A program made the translations under genes and the position numbers. A stretch of 64,000 bases of DNA from Pseudomonas uvaldensis (GTDB lineage: Bacteria > Pseudomonadota > Gammaproteobacteria > Pseudomonadales > Pseudomonadaceae): NCBI RefSeq assembly GCF_021271205.1, contig NZ_JAIWKS010000005.1:186001-250000 (forward strand). The letters are read 5' to 3'. The notes beneath the pieces were generated by a model. It did not search any database, was not told where the DNA came from, and saw only the letters and a list, made by a program, of their open reading frames with translations. Below, one piece after another: positions 29,982 through 37,808 of the stretch. Numbering within the stretch: position 1 is the first letter of the stretch; every line of letters begins with the position of its first letter.

Positions 29982-30746
29982 CTAGCCAACAATCCCGCGA
30001 ACAATGAAAAACAGCAACGAAGGCCCCAGCAGGCAGCCAAGCCCGGTGTGGAACGTTGCCGTCAACGCACCGTACGGCACCAGTCGCCGATCCGTCGCGG
30101 CCAACCCGGCCGTCACCCCGCTCACGGTTCCGGCGAGCCCGCCGAAGACCATGGCCGAACGCGGATTGTCCAGGCCCATCCAACGTGCCGCCACAGGGGT
30201 GCCGACCATCACCAGGATCGCCTTGATCAACCCGGTGGCAATCGACAACGCCATGACATCGGAAGTGGCACCAATCGCCGCGCCGGTCACTGGCCCAACG
30301 ATATAAGTCACCGCGCCCGCGCCAATGGTGGTCATGCTCACCGCATCGCGATAGCCGAACGACCAGGCCACGCTCGCACCGACAATAAAGGGCAGGATCG
30401 TGCCCAGCAACAGCGCGACGACGCCAATCATCCCGGCCTTCTTCGCTTCGGTAGCCTGGACCTCGAACGCCGTGGCGACAATGGCGAAGTCACGCAGCAT
30501 GGCCCCGCCCATCAGGCCAATGCCGGAAAACAGCGACAGATCCGCCAGACCTTTCTGCCCACCGGTCATGGTTCCACCCACCCAGGCCAGCACCAGGCCA
30601 ATGACGATGGCGATTGCCGAGCCGTGAATGCGTCCGAAGGTCAGGCGTTTGGACAACACTACCGACACCCACATGATCACGCCGACGAAAGCGAACGCCG
30701 TGATCAGGCCGTTATGTTCCAAGCCTTTCTCGATGAGATCCCACAT
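29982..30746 (-). CDS. madM: Malonate transporter subunit MadM
   Basis: 254-residue inner-membrane protein with about seven hydrophobic segments. It is the large subunit of the two-part MadLM sodium or proton:malonate symporter. Segments such as GGAMLRDFAIVATAFEV and GGLAGTVSGVTAGLAATDRRL are family features. The ATG at 30746 lies one base after the madL stop (TGATATG), so translation is coupled; GGAGGT lies within the madL end. It is the last gene of the malonate operon. Confidence 0.95.
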   Translation of the reverse strand: MWDLIEKGLEHNGLITAFAFVGVIMWVSVVLSKRLTFGRIHGSAIAIVIGLVLAWVGGTMTGGQKGLADLSLFSGIGLMGGAMLRDFAIVATAFEVQATEAKKAGMIGVVALLLGTILPFIVGASVAWSFGYRDAVSMTTIGAGAVTYIVGPVTGAAIGATSDVMALSIATGLIKAILVMVGTPVAARWMGLDNPRSAMVFGGLAGTVSGVTAGLAATDRRLVPYGALTATFHTGLGCLLGPSLLFFIVRGIVG

Positions 30747-30747
30747 A

Positions 30748-31164
30748 TCAGCGACCTCCTACAGGCGTGCCGAGGGGCGTCACTTCGGTCGGTTCGTCGG
30801 GCAAGGGTTCGCCCTTGTGGGTCCGGCTGATCAGCGCAATGGTCACGCCGCACAGCAACACCGAGCCAATCGCCCCCAGTACAGCCACCGGGCCGCCGTG
30901 CAAGGCCGTGACAACATTCTGTTGCGCGGCCATCGCGACCACCACCGGAATGTACATGGCGCCCCAGAAGGCGACGCCCATCTCGCAATCCTTGGTCATG
31001 CCGCCGTGCCGGTGCATCCACAAGCGCGCGCAAATCAGCAGGATCATTGCAATGCCGACTCCGCCGACGTTGGACTTCACCCCCAGCAGCACGCCCAGCA
31101 TGTCGCCCAGGATCACCCCTGTCAGCGTACAGATCGCCAACAGTGCCACACCGTAAATAATCAT
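30748..31164 (-). CDS. madL: Malonate transporter subunit MadL
   Basis: 138-residue inner-membrane protein with four hydrophobic segments, small subunit of the MadLM malonate symporter. Sequence features such as GVILGDMLGVLLGVKSNVGG are diagnostic. Start at 31164 (MIIYGVALLAI) with GAGG about 9 bases before; an in-frame start five codons earlier is weaker. The gene lies 66 bp after mdcH, the largest gap in the operon. Confidence 0.94.
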   Translation of the reverse strand: MIIYGVALLAICTLTGVILGDMLGVLLGVKSNVGGVGIAMILLICARLWMHRHGGMTKDCEMGVAFWGAMYIPVVVAMAAQQNVVTALHGGPVAVLGAIGSVLLCGVTIALISRTHKGEPLPDEPTEVTPLGTPVGGR

Positions 31165-31230
31165 TGTCGTAGTCCTCAAAATGCATCGTCGGGATTGTTG
31201 TTTTTGTCGTTCGAAGCCTGAGTCGGTGGT

Positions 31231-32148
31231 CTAGAGTCGTTGGCTTCCCTCCTCACGCAACAGGGCCTGCAAGGTGTCGAGCCGCGCACCGTCGAACGCA
31301 ATGACGGTGCCCTGTTCGAACACCCGGCGGGCCAGCCCGGTCAGCACCGCTCCGGGCGGCAATTCGATCTGCAGGCGCACGCCGCGCTCATAGGCGCTTT
31401 GCACGGTGCCGCGCCAATCGACGACGCGGCACATATTGAACGCCAGGTCGTCGCGCAGGGCCTCGGTGCTCATCACGGGCCGGGCACGGCTGCCGCTGAG
31501 GTAACCCAGGCCAGGCAGTTTCAACGACACATCGCTGAACGCCTCGGCGAGCGTTCGCGCCGGAGCCTCCAGCAACGGGCAATGGGACGGTACGCTGACG
31601 GCCAGCCGACACGCTTTCGCGGCGCCTTGGCTCCGTGCCTGTCCGGCGACGATGGCCATGGCCTCTTCGCTGCCGGCGATAACCACCTGATTATCGGCAT
31701 TGATGTTGGCCAGGTAGACCGGTGTTGCATCACTGTGCACCTGGGCCAGCAACGTCTCCACCGTCACCAGCTCCAGGCCGATGATGGCGGTCATGCCGTA
31801 GCCTTTTGGATATGCCTGCTGCATCAATTCGCCCCGCAGGCTGACCAGCCGCAAGGCATCGGCAAACCCCAACGCACCCGCCACCACAGCCGCCGGATAC
31901 GCACCGATGGACAGCCCCGCCACGTAATCCGGCGCAGGCGCCTGTTCCAGCAAGCGCCGGGACGCCGCTACGCCAGCGATCAACAGGCACAACTGCACCG
32001 CACGGGTCGATTGCAACGCCTCAGCGCTGTCCAGTTGCTTCACGTCCTCACCCAGCACCTCGCTGGCTTCCTCCAGGATCTGCGGTGCCAGCTCACGGAG
32101 CATGCCCGCTCGCTGCGCACCCTGGCCGGGGAACACGAACATTTTCAT
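31231..32148 (-). CDS. mdcH: Malonate decarboxylase epsilon subunit, malonyl transferase
   Basis: 305-residue acyltransferase of the FabD fold. It charges the acyl-carrier subunit MdcC with malonyl from malonyl-CoA to start the decarboxylation cycle. The oxyanion glutamine motif FPGQGAQ and nucleophile motif GLSIGAYPAA are intact, and SVPSHCPLL carries the catalytic histidine. The start ATG at 32148 overlaps the mdcG stop by ATGA, indicating coupled translation; an alternative ATG two codons later is possible. Confidence 0.95.
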   Translation of the reverse strand: MKMFVFPGQGAQRAGMLRELAPQILEEASEVLGEDVKQLDSAEALQSTRAVQLCLLIAGVAASRRLLEQAPAPDYVAGLSIGAYPAAVVAGALGFADALRLVSLRGELMQQAYPKGYGMTAIIGLELVTVETLLAQVHSDATPVYLANINADNQVVIAGSEEAMAIVAGQARSQGAAKACRLAVSVPSHCPLLEAPARTLAEAFSDVSLKLPGLGYLSGSRARPVMSTEALRDDLAFNMCRVVDWRGTVQSAYERGVRLQIELPPGAVLTGLARRVFEQGTVIAFDGARLDTLQALLREEGSQRL

Positions 32149-32765
32149 GGCATCGGCTCCAGCGACGGCTGCCAGGGATCGCACACCAGGCGCGCCTGCC
32201 GATTGTCCTTGAGCAGCACCCGGCGCGCCGGACCGGCCCACTCCCTCAACGCGACGGCACCGTGGGGCGTTTGCAACTGCATGTCCACCACGCACACCGA
32301 CGCATCCAGTTGCGCGAGCAGCTCACGGGCATGACCGCGATCCAGCGGATGCGGCATGCGCAGGATCAGGTCGAGGTCGCTGCGCTCATGCAACGCTTCG
32401 ACGCCGCTGGCGAGTTCGAACCCGGCGGCGCCGCTGACCCCCCACACCCAACTGCAACCATCGAGCACCGGCCTCAGCCGGGCCAATGCGTGCAGCGCTG
32501 GCAGATCGCGGACCAAGACAGCGTGGCCGAGATCTTCCGGCCTGACCCGTCGGGTAATCGCGGACTTCGCCATCGTTGTGGCATAACGCTGCTCACGCAA
32601 GCGTCCACGAACCCCGACGGCGATACGGTTCGCTGCCGTCGTGGCGCGCCGGACCACCACCGGTTGACCGGCACCCAGGGCTTCGTACGCCCACGCAGGT
32701 GCGTCCACCGGCAAGTGCTCCGGCGTCATGCCCCACAGCAGGTCGTGGGCCAGGAACGTGTTCAC
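32145..32765 (-). CDS. mdcG: Phosphoribosyl-dephospho-CoA transferase MdcG
   Basis: 206-residue nucleotidyltransferase that attaches the 2'-(5''-triphosphoribosyl)-3'-dephospho-CoA prosthetic group to the MdcC serine. The motif ERSDLDLILR contains the metal-binding aspartates of the fold. The chosen start is GTG at 32765, overlapping the mdcE stop as GTGA; the next upstream GTG (32768) is also in frame. Longer in-frame extension upstream is antisense-like and rejected. Works after MdcB, which makes the precursor. Confidence 0.92.
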   Translation of the reverse strand: MNTFLAHDLLWGMTPEHLPVDAPAWAYEALGAGQPVVVRRATTAANRIAVGVRGRLREQRYATTMAKSAITRRVRPEDLGHAVLVRDLPALHALARLRPVLDGCSWVWGVSGAAGFELASGVEALHERSDLDLILRMPHPLDRGHARELLAQLDASVCVVDMQLQTPHGAVALREWAGPARRVLLKDNRQARLVCDPWQPSLEPMP

Positions 32766-33565
32766 CACTGTGCTCTCAACAATTGGCGAACCTTGCTCGA
32801 GGCCATGCGATTGGCGGCGCCCAGCCGCCCGCGCAGGTCCCGCGGACCGGTTTCGACGTCCCGGATGGCCTGGATGAGGCATTCGTGGACCCGCGCCAGG
32901 TCCGCCGCCGACGGTTGCTCGATCCGTTCCACCGACAGGGTTTCCCACAACAGCCCAAGGCTGGCATAACTGTCGATGTCATAGGCCATCGGCGGCACGC
33001 TGGCGGCCAGGGCTTCCAGCGCCTCGACACTGCGCAGGGTCACCCGCGCCGCCGAAGCCTTGCCCATGGCGTGGACCATCACCCCTGGGTCGCGCAGCGC
33101 AATCAAACGGTTGGCTTGATACCCATGGGCCAGGAACGCACCGGACATCGCCTTGCCCACCAGCAGGCCGATCACCGGATGTCCACCCAGACGGGCGCGG
33201 GCATAGCAGTCCGCCGCCCCGGCCAGTGCCTGATGGATGCCCAGGGCTTCTTCCCGACGGCCATAGGCCTGGCTCGGAACGTCGACGATGGCGATCAGCG
33301 GCCGCTTGACCGGCGCATCACGGTCGGCTTCCATGGCATCGTTCACGGCCTTGGCCAAGCCCCAACCTTCCAGCAAGCCAACCTCACCGTTGCGCGCCCG
33401 AGGGAAACGGTTATCCGGATCGGCCACCACCGCCAACAGGCGCACGTCTTGTCCGCCCAATTGGGTGTCGGCCACTTTCAACGAAGCCGGCAGGCCTGGA
33501 AGCGGCCTGACGCCGTTGCTCAACGCTTCGAACCAGCGCAGGCCTCTCAACGAATACGAACTCAT
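32762..33565 (-). CDS. mdcE: Malonate decarboxylase gamma subunit
   Basis: 267-residue crotonase-superfamily protein resembling the acetyl-CoA carboxylase carboxyltransferase alpha half. With MdcD it decarboxylates malonyl-S-ACP to acetyl-S-ACP. GGHPVIGLLVGKAMSGAFL is the oxyanion-hole region. The start ATG overlaps the mdcD stop by ATGA, and its stop overlaps the mdcG GTG start, so all three are tightly coupled. Confidence 0.95.
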   Translation of the reverse strand: MSSYSLRGLRWFEALSNGVRPLPGLPASLKVADTQLGGQDVRLLAVVADPDNRFPRARNGEVGLLEGWGLAKAVNDAMEADRDAPVKRPLIAIVDVPSQAYGRREEALGIHQALAGAADCYARARLGGHPVIGLLVGKAMSGAFLAHGYQANRLIALRDPGVMVHAMGKASAARVTLRSVEALEALAASVPPMAYDIDSYASLGLLWETLSVERIEQPSAADLARVHECLIQAIRDVETGPRDLRGRLGAANRMASSKVRQLLRAQW

Positions 33566-34413
33566 GAGCGTTCTCCCTGATACAGCTGGCGAACCGCTGC
33601 CGGTTCGATTTGCGCCTCGGTGTCCAACCGCCCCAGGCGTCGCAGGAACAGTTCGGCCTGGCTACTGCGATGCTCAGCGGGCACGCCCAGGTGCAGCAAC
33701 TGACTGACCTGCTGGCGAATCTGTGCAACGTCATCACTGGCATAGCGATCCACCAGACCAGTGGCGAAACGCTGTTCGCCACCGGTCAGGCTCCAGATGA
33801 ACGGACGGTCCCGGGCGTCATATTCCTCGATACCGGCCTCCTGCTCGATCACCTGCGGGCCGTTCAGGCCCAGCCGCGCTTCCTGGGTGACCAACAGGTA
33901 ACTGCACAGGCCGGCGGCGATGGACATGCCGCCAAAGCAGCCGACGCTCCCGGCCACCACGCCAACCACCGGTTGATACTGGCGCAGGTCGACGATGGCC
34001 GAGTGGATTTCCGCGATGGCCGCCAACCCGAGGTTGGCTTCCTGCAAACGCACGCCGCCGGTTTCCAGCAGCAGCACGGCACGGGTCGGAATTGCTTTGC
34101 GATTGTCTTCGGCGGCCAGCTCCAGGGCGCCGGCGATTTTCGCCCCGCCGACTTCACCGAGGCTGCCGCCCTGGAACGCTCCTTCGATGGCGGCAATCAC
34201 CACCGGCAGGCCATCTAGGGTGCCCTTGGCGATCACCACGCCGTCATCGCTTTGCGGCACCACGCCCTGGCGCGACAGCCACGGCGACATGACCCGTTGG
34301 AACGGATCGAGCAGCTCGCGGAATGAGCCGTCATCGAGCAAGGCCTGGGCCCGTTGCCGGGCGCCCAGCTCGACGAAGCTGCGTTTATTCAAAAGCGTTG
34401 TGCTGTCAGTCAT
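33562..34413 (-). CDS. mdcD: Malonate decarboxylase beta subunit
   Basis: 283-residue carboxyltransferase beta-like subunit of the crotonase fold that pairs with MdcE. EGAFQGGSLGEVGGAKIAGA and GGMSIAAGLCSYLLV are conserved. Start at 34413 (MTDSTTLLNKRSF), overlapping the end of mdcC by 8 bp. In biotin-independent malonate decarboxylases, as here, no biotin carrier or MadB-type pump gene is present. Confidence 0.95.
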   Translation of the reverse strand: MTDSTTLLNKRSFVELGARQRAQALLDDGSFRELLDPFQRVMSPWLSRQGVVPQSDDGVVIAKGTLDGLPVVIAAIEGAFQGGSLGEVGGAKIAGALELAAEDNRKAIPTRAVLLLETGGVRLQEANLGLAAIAEIHSAIVDLRQYQPVVGVVAGSVGCFGGMSIAAGLCSYLLVTQEARLGLNGPQVIEQEAGIEEYDARDRPFIWSLTGGEQRFATGLVDRYASDDVAQIRQQVSQLLHLGVPAEHRSSQAELFLRRLGRLDTEAQIEPAAVRQLYQGERS

Positions 34414-34705
34414 GACCGATCTCCTCGAAACCCTGTTCCAGGCGCAGGCGCACCACGCCGGGGGTGGCGCCGAAATCGTGGATATCAATCGCCAGCGCCG
34501 GTGGCGTCTGGCCGTCAAACATGCGGGCGAAGAGATGCTGCCAGCGTTGCTCGCTGCCATTGACCGAGGTCTGCACCTGGATGGTCAACTTGCCCGCCAG
34601 CCCGGGCTCGATCAGCACTTCCAGGTCGCCCGAGCCAACACAGCCCACCAGCGCCCGGCCCCGTGGCGGCTGCCCGGCGGGGAATTCAAAGGATAAGGTT
34701 TCCAT
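34406..34705 (-). CDS. mdcC: Malonate decarboxylase acyl-carrier subunit delta
   Basis: 99-residue acyl carrier protein of malonate decarboxylase. The serine of VGSGDLE (S25) is the expected attachment point of the triphosphoribosyl-dephospho-CoA group, as in the Klebsiella protein. The start ATG at 34705 overlaps the mdcB stop as TGATG and has AGGAG 7 bases upstream; a GTG two codons earlier is less likely. The small size matches the family. Confidence 0.95.
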   Translation of the reverse strand: METLSFEFPAGQPPRGRALVGCVGSGDLEVLIEPGLAGKLTIQVQTSVNGSEQRWQHLFARMFDGQTPPALAIDIHDFGATPGVVRLRLEQGFEEIGHD

Positions 34706-35580
34706 CAGCACACTCCTGGGAAGAAGCCATCGCCACGCTCGACACGGTCGAGCAGCAGGCAGGCGGCGAGCAGGTCCGCAGCGCCGCCGGGCGAGGCGTT
34801 TAAGGCAATCAGTTGTTGGTCCAGCGCGTGCAGTTGGCGACGACCACCGAGGCTCGCACAGCCGCCAGCGTCGAGTACGGCTCTGGCACCTTGTTGCATG
34901 GCCTTAAGGCCCGCTTCGCCGGCGCGATACAGCACGCAGGTGTCGGCCAGGGTGGTCATGATCGCCAGCAAGGCATCGAGCCGGGCGTTCTGCTCCCCTG
35001 CCCCGGCTGCGCGACTGCGCTTGAGTTGCGGCAGGCCCAGGCCCGTCACGGCCGGGAAAGCCAGCTGTGCTTCTTCACGGGCACCACGCACTCCGTAACG
35101 CTGGGCGACCTGGGCGCCGTGGCTCAAGGGTCTTGGCGCGTAGCGGTCGTCGAGCAAGGCCAGGCGTGCTGCGCGCAACGTGACGGCGCCCGCAACGCTG
35201 GATTCAGGTTCCAGCGCGGCGGCAGCGACCAACAGGCCCAAGGCCCAGATCGCGCCGCGGTGCGTGTTCACGCCGCCCGTGGTGGCAAGCATCGTGGCTT
35301 CGCCTTCGCGGCCGATCCGTCCGAGGGCTTCGCGCAGCGGCAGGCCGATTTCAGCGTAATCGATGGCAGCCTCGGCCATTTCCTTGAACGCCGGCCACAG
35401 CGACAGCGCCGAGGCGTGCATCAGGCCCAGGTGCAGATCGGTATGGGCACCGCTGCCACGGCGGTCCACCAAGGCCGGTTTGGGCGACAGGTCGGCTTCG
35501 TCGATCAGCGCGTCGACTGCCAGGTCCGCCAGGCGCTCGGCCAGGGACAGCGTGTCGGGTTGCCGGTTGAGTGCGTGCAT
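34705..35580 (-). CDS. mdcB: Triphosphoribosyl-dephospho-CoA synthase
   Basis: 291-residue enzyme of the CitG/MdcB family. It joins ATP and dephospho-CoA to make the prosthetic-group precursor used by MdcG. The motifs [18 protein letters not shown] and [16 protein letters not shown] are diagnostic. The ATG directly follows the mdcA TAA stop (TAAATG), indicating coupled translation. Confidence 0.95.
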   Translation of the reverse strand: MHALNRQPDTLSLAERLADLAVDALIDEADLSPKPALVDRRGSGAHTDLHLGLMHASALSLWPAFKEMAEAAIDYAEIGLPLREALGRIGREGEATMLATTGGVNTHRGAIWALGLLVAAAALEPESSVAGAVTLRAARLALLDDRYAPRPLSHGAQVAQRYGVRGAREEAQLAFPAVTGLGLPQLKRSRAAGAGEQNARLDALLAIMTTLADTCVLYRAGEAGLKAMQQGARAVLDAGGCASLGGRRQLHALDQQLIALNASPGGAADLLAACLLLDRVERGDGFFPGVC

Positions 35581-37251
35581 TTACCAGCTCCTGAATTTGG
35601 CGGGGGGGTTGTAGAGGCCACCGGACCACTCCACCAGATCGGCCACGCTTTTGGCGGCGAGCCATTCGCGGGTGGCGTCGGTGCGGCGGATGCCGAGGTC
35701 TTCGGGCAAGGCGATCAAACCTTCACGACGCATGCGGGCCGTCTCTTTCGGGTTGTGCCGCAGGCCGATGGCGGTGACGCCGGCCACAGCCGCGATCATG
35801 GCCTGGCGCTCTTCCAGGGAGCGGGCCTTGTACAGGTAGGCAATGCCTTCCTCGGTGAGCAGATGGGTGACGTCGTCGCCATAGATCATGATCGGCGCCA
35901 GGGGCATGCCGGCTTTCTTCGCCACATCCACTGCATCGAGGGTGTCGACGAAGGTGGGTTTGCCGCCTTCCTGGAACGTCTCGACCATCTGCACCACCAG
36001 TTTCTTGCCGCGCTCGAGCAGTGGTGCGTCGCCATCGCCGTGGCGCATGTCGAGCCAGGCCGGCGTGCCGTGACGCCGGCCGCGCGGATCATGGCCCATG
36101 TTCGGCGCCCCCCCGAAACCGGCCAGCCGGCCACGGGTAACGGTGGAGGAATGACCGTCGCCGTCCACTTGCAACGTGGCTCCGATGAACAGGTCCACCG
36201 CGTATTGCCCGGCCAGTTGGCAGACCATGCGATTGGAGCGCAGCGAGCCGTCATGCCCGGTGAAGAACACGTCGGGCCGGGCGGCGATGTAGCGTTCCAT
36301 GCCCAGTTCGGTGCCGAAGCAATGCACGCTTTCGACCCAGCCGCTTTCGATGGCCGGGATCAGGGTCGGGTGCGGATTGAGGGTCCAATTACGGCAGATC
36401 TTGCCCTTCAGGCCGAGGGATTCACCGTAGGTCGGCAGGATCAGCTCGATGGCGGCGGTGTTGAAACCGATGCCGTGGTTGAGGGACTGAACGTTGTGTT
36501 TTTCATAGATCCCGCGGATCGCCATCATCGCCATCAACACATGCACCGGCTTGATATGGCGTGGATCACGGGTGAACAGCGGTTCGATGTAGAAGGGCTT
36601 ATCGGCCACCACCACGAAATCCACCCAGGATGCCGGGATGTCGACTCGCGGCAGGTCGCTGACGTCGTCCACCAACTGGTTGACCTGGACAATGACAATG
36701 CCGTCGCTGAAGGCCGCCGGCTCGATCAATGCCGGGGTGTCTTCGGTACTGGGGCCGGTGTAGATGTTGCCGGCCCGGTCAGCCATGAAACCGGCCGAGA
36801 GCACCACGTTGGGGATCAAGTCCACCACCAGCCGGGCGTAGAGCTCGATGTAGGTGTGGATCGCGCCGATTTCCAGCAGGCCGTCCTCCAGCAACTGGCT
36901 GATGCGCAGGCTCTGGGTGCCGGCGAAGGAAAAGTCCAGCTTGCGGGCGATACCGCGCTCGAACAGATCGAGGTGCTCGGAACGGCCGACGCTGGGCATG
37001 ATCATGTGCAGGTCGTGCAACTTAGAAGGGTCGGTCTTGGCCAGAGAGCGCGACAGAAAATCCGCCTGCTTCTGGTTATTGCCCTCCAGCACCACGCGGT
37101 CACCCGGCAGGATCAACGCCTCCAGCGCCGCGACGATTTTGTCGGTGGGCAACACCACACCGTCGGCAAGCCCCTTCACCAGTTCGAGCCGCCGCTGCTT
37201 CTCGCTGCGCCGCCGCGTCCAGCGCGAGTCGGGGGATATTGTTGTTGTCAT
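35581..37251 (-). CDS. mdcA: Malonate decarboxylase alpha subunit (acetyl-S-ACP:malonate ACP transferase)
   Basis: 556-residue CoA-transferase-like subunit. It swaps the acetyl group on MdcC for malonate, releasing acetate, and so drives the cycle. The N-terminus MTTTISPDSRWTRRR and the internal segment LNHGIGFNTAAIELILPTYGES are typical. Start at 37251 with GGAG 5 bases upstream; an in-frame GTG two codons earlier is weaker. It is the first gene of a nine-gene operon. The 68-bp space before it contains no strong sigma-70 promoter, fitting activator-dependent control by MdcR. Confidence 0.96.
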   Translation of the reverse strand: MTTTISPDSRWTRRRSEKQRRLELVKGLADGVVLPTDKIVAALEALILPGDRVVLEGNNQKQADFLSRSLAKTDPSKLHDLHMIMPSVGRSEHLDLFERGIARKLDFSFAGTQSLRISQLLEDGLLEIGAIHTYIELYARLVVDLIPNVVLSAGFMADRAGNIYTGPSTEDTPALIEPAAFSDGIVIVQVNQLVDDVSDLPRVDIPASWVDFVVVADKPFYIEPLFTRDPRHIKPVHVLMAMMAIRGIYEKHNVQSLNHGIGFNTAAIELILPTYGESLGLKGKICRNWTLNPHPTLIPAIESGWVESVHCFGTELGMERYIAARPDVFFTGHDGSLRSNRMVCQLAGQYAVDLFIGATLQVDGDGHSSTVTRGRLAGFGGAPNMGHDPRGRRHGTPAWLDMRHGDGDAPLLERGKKLVVQMVETFQEGGKPTFVDTLDAVDVAKKAGMPLAPIMIYGDDVTHLLTEEGIAYLYKARSLEERQAMIAAVAGVTAIGLRHNPKETARMRREGLIALPEDLGIRRTDATREWLAAKSVADLVEWSGGLYNPPAKFRSW

Positions 37252-37319
37252 GACCACTCCACGGGTTCGCTGTCGTGGGGCTTACCTTAGGAGTGTCATG
37301 GTGGGTGCATCAATCAAGC

Positions 37320-37808
37320 TCAGCGGTGGATCGTTACGGTTGGAGTAATGATCTGCACCAACCCGGCGGCGATTACCAGCTCTTCCAACGCCAGCAGATC
37401 CGGCACCTTCGCCACATGATCCCCAACCTGCACCGCCGCTTGTTCCAATCCGCACAACGGCACATCCACATAGCTCAGTTGACTATCGAGCTTGTGGGAG
37501 CGCGGGATGCCTTGTACCAGCAGTGCGATGAACTTCAGTTCGGGGCGGCCGCCCAGGGCGTTGAGCACGACGATGCGCGCTCGTTCGCCGATCATGGTTT
37601 TCTGGCCGCAGGCCGATTCGAAGCTCAGTAGCGGGATCTGCCGTTCGCGCCAGCTGACCCAGCCCAGGAACCACGGCGGGGTGTCCATATCGAAGGCGCT
37701 GCTCTGGTAGTCGATCAGCTCGGCCACCGCGACGTTGGGCAACACCAGATGCCGATCGGACAGAGGCAGCAGCAGACCGGTGAGGTAACGGGTCCGGTCT
37801 TCATGCAT
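37320..37808 (-). CDS. chpC: CheW-like chemotaxis adaptor ChpC
   Basis: 162-residue CheW-like domain protein, an adaptor of the Chp chemosensory system that controls type IV pili. DRHLVLPNVAVAELIDY and WFLGWVSWRERQIPLLSFE follow the CheW strand pattern. The ATG at 37808 lies 8 bp inside the end of chpA. In P. aeruginosa chpB (a methylesterase) stands between chpA and chpC; it is absent here. It is the last gene of the pil/chp operon. Confidence 0.88.
   Translation of the reverse strand: MHEDRTRYLTGLLLPLSDRHLVLPNVAVAELIDYQSSAFDMDTPPWFLGWVSWRERQIPLLSFESACGQKTMIGERARIVVLNALGGRPELKFIALLVQGIPRSHKLDSQLSYVDVPLCGLEQAAVQVGDHVAKVPDLLALEELVIAAGLVQIITPTVTIHR

Noticed and set aside
32565..32948. Longer N-terminus for MdcG (start at 32948)
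   Set aside because: The extra residues are the complement frame of mdcE and unlike MdcG; the GTG at 32765 overlapping the mdcE stop fits better.
35000..37290. 825-codon forward ORF antisense to mdcB and mdcA
   Set aside because: His/Gln/Gly-rich composition typical of the complement of GC-biased coding DNA; the reverse strand carries mdcA and mdcB.
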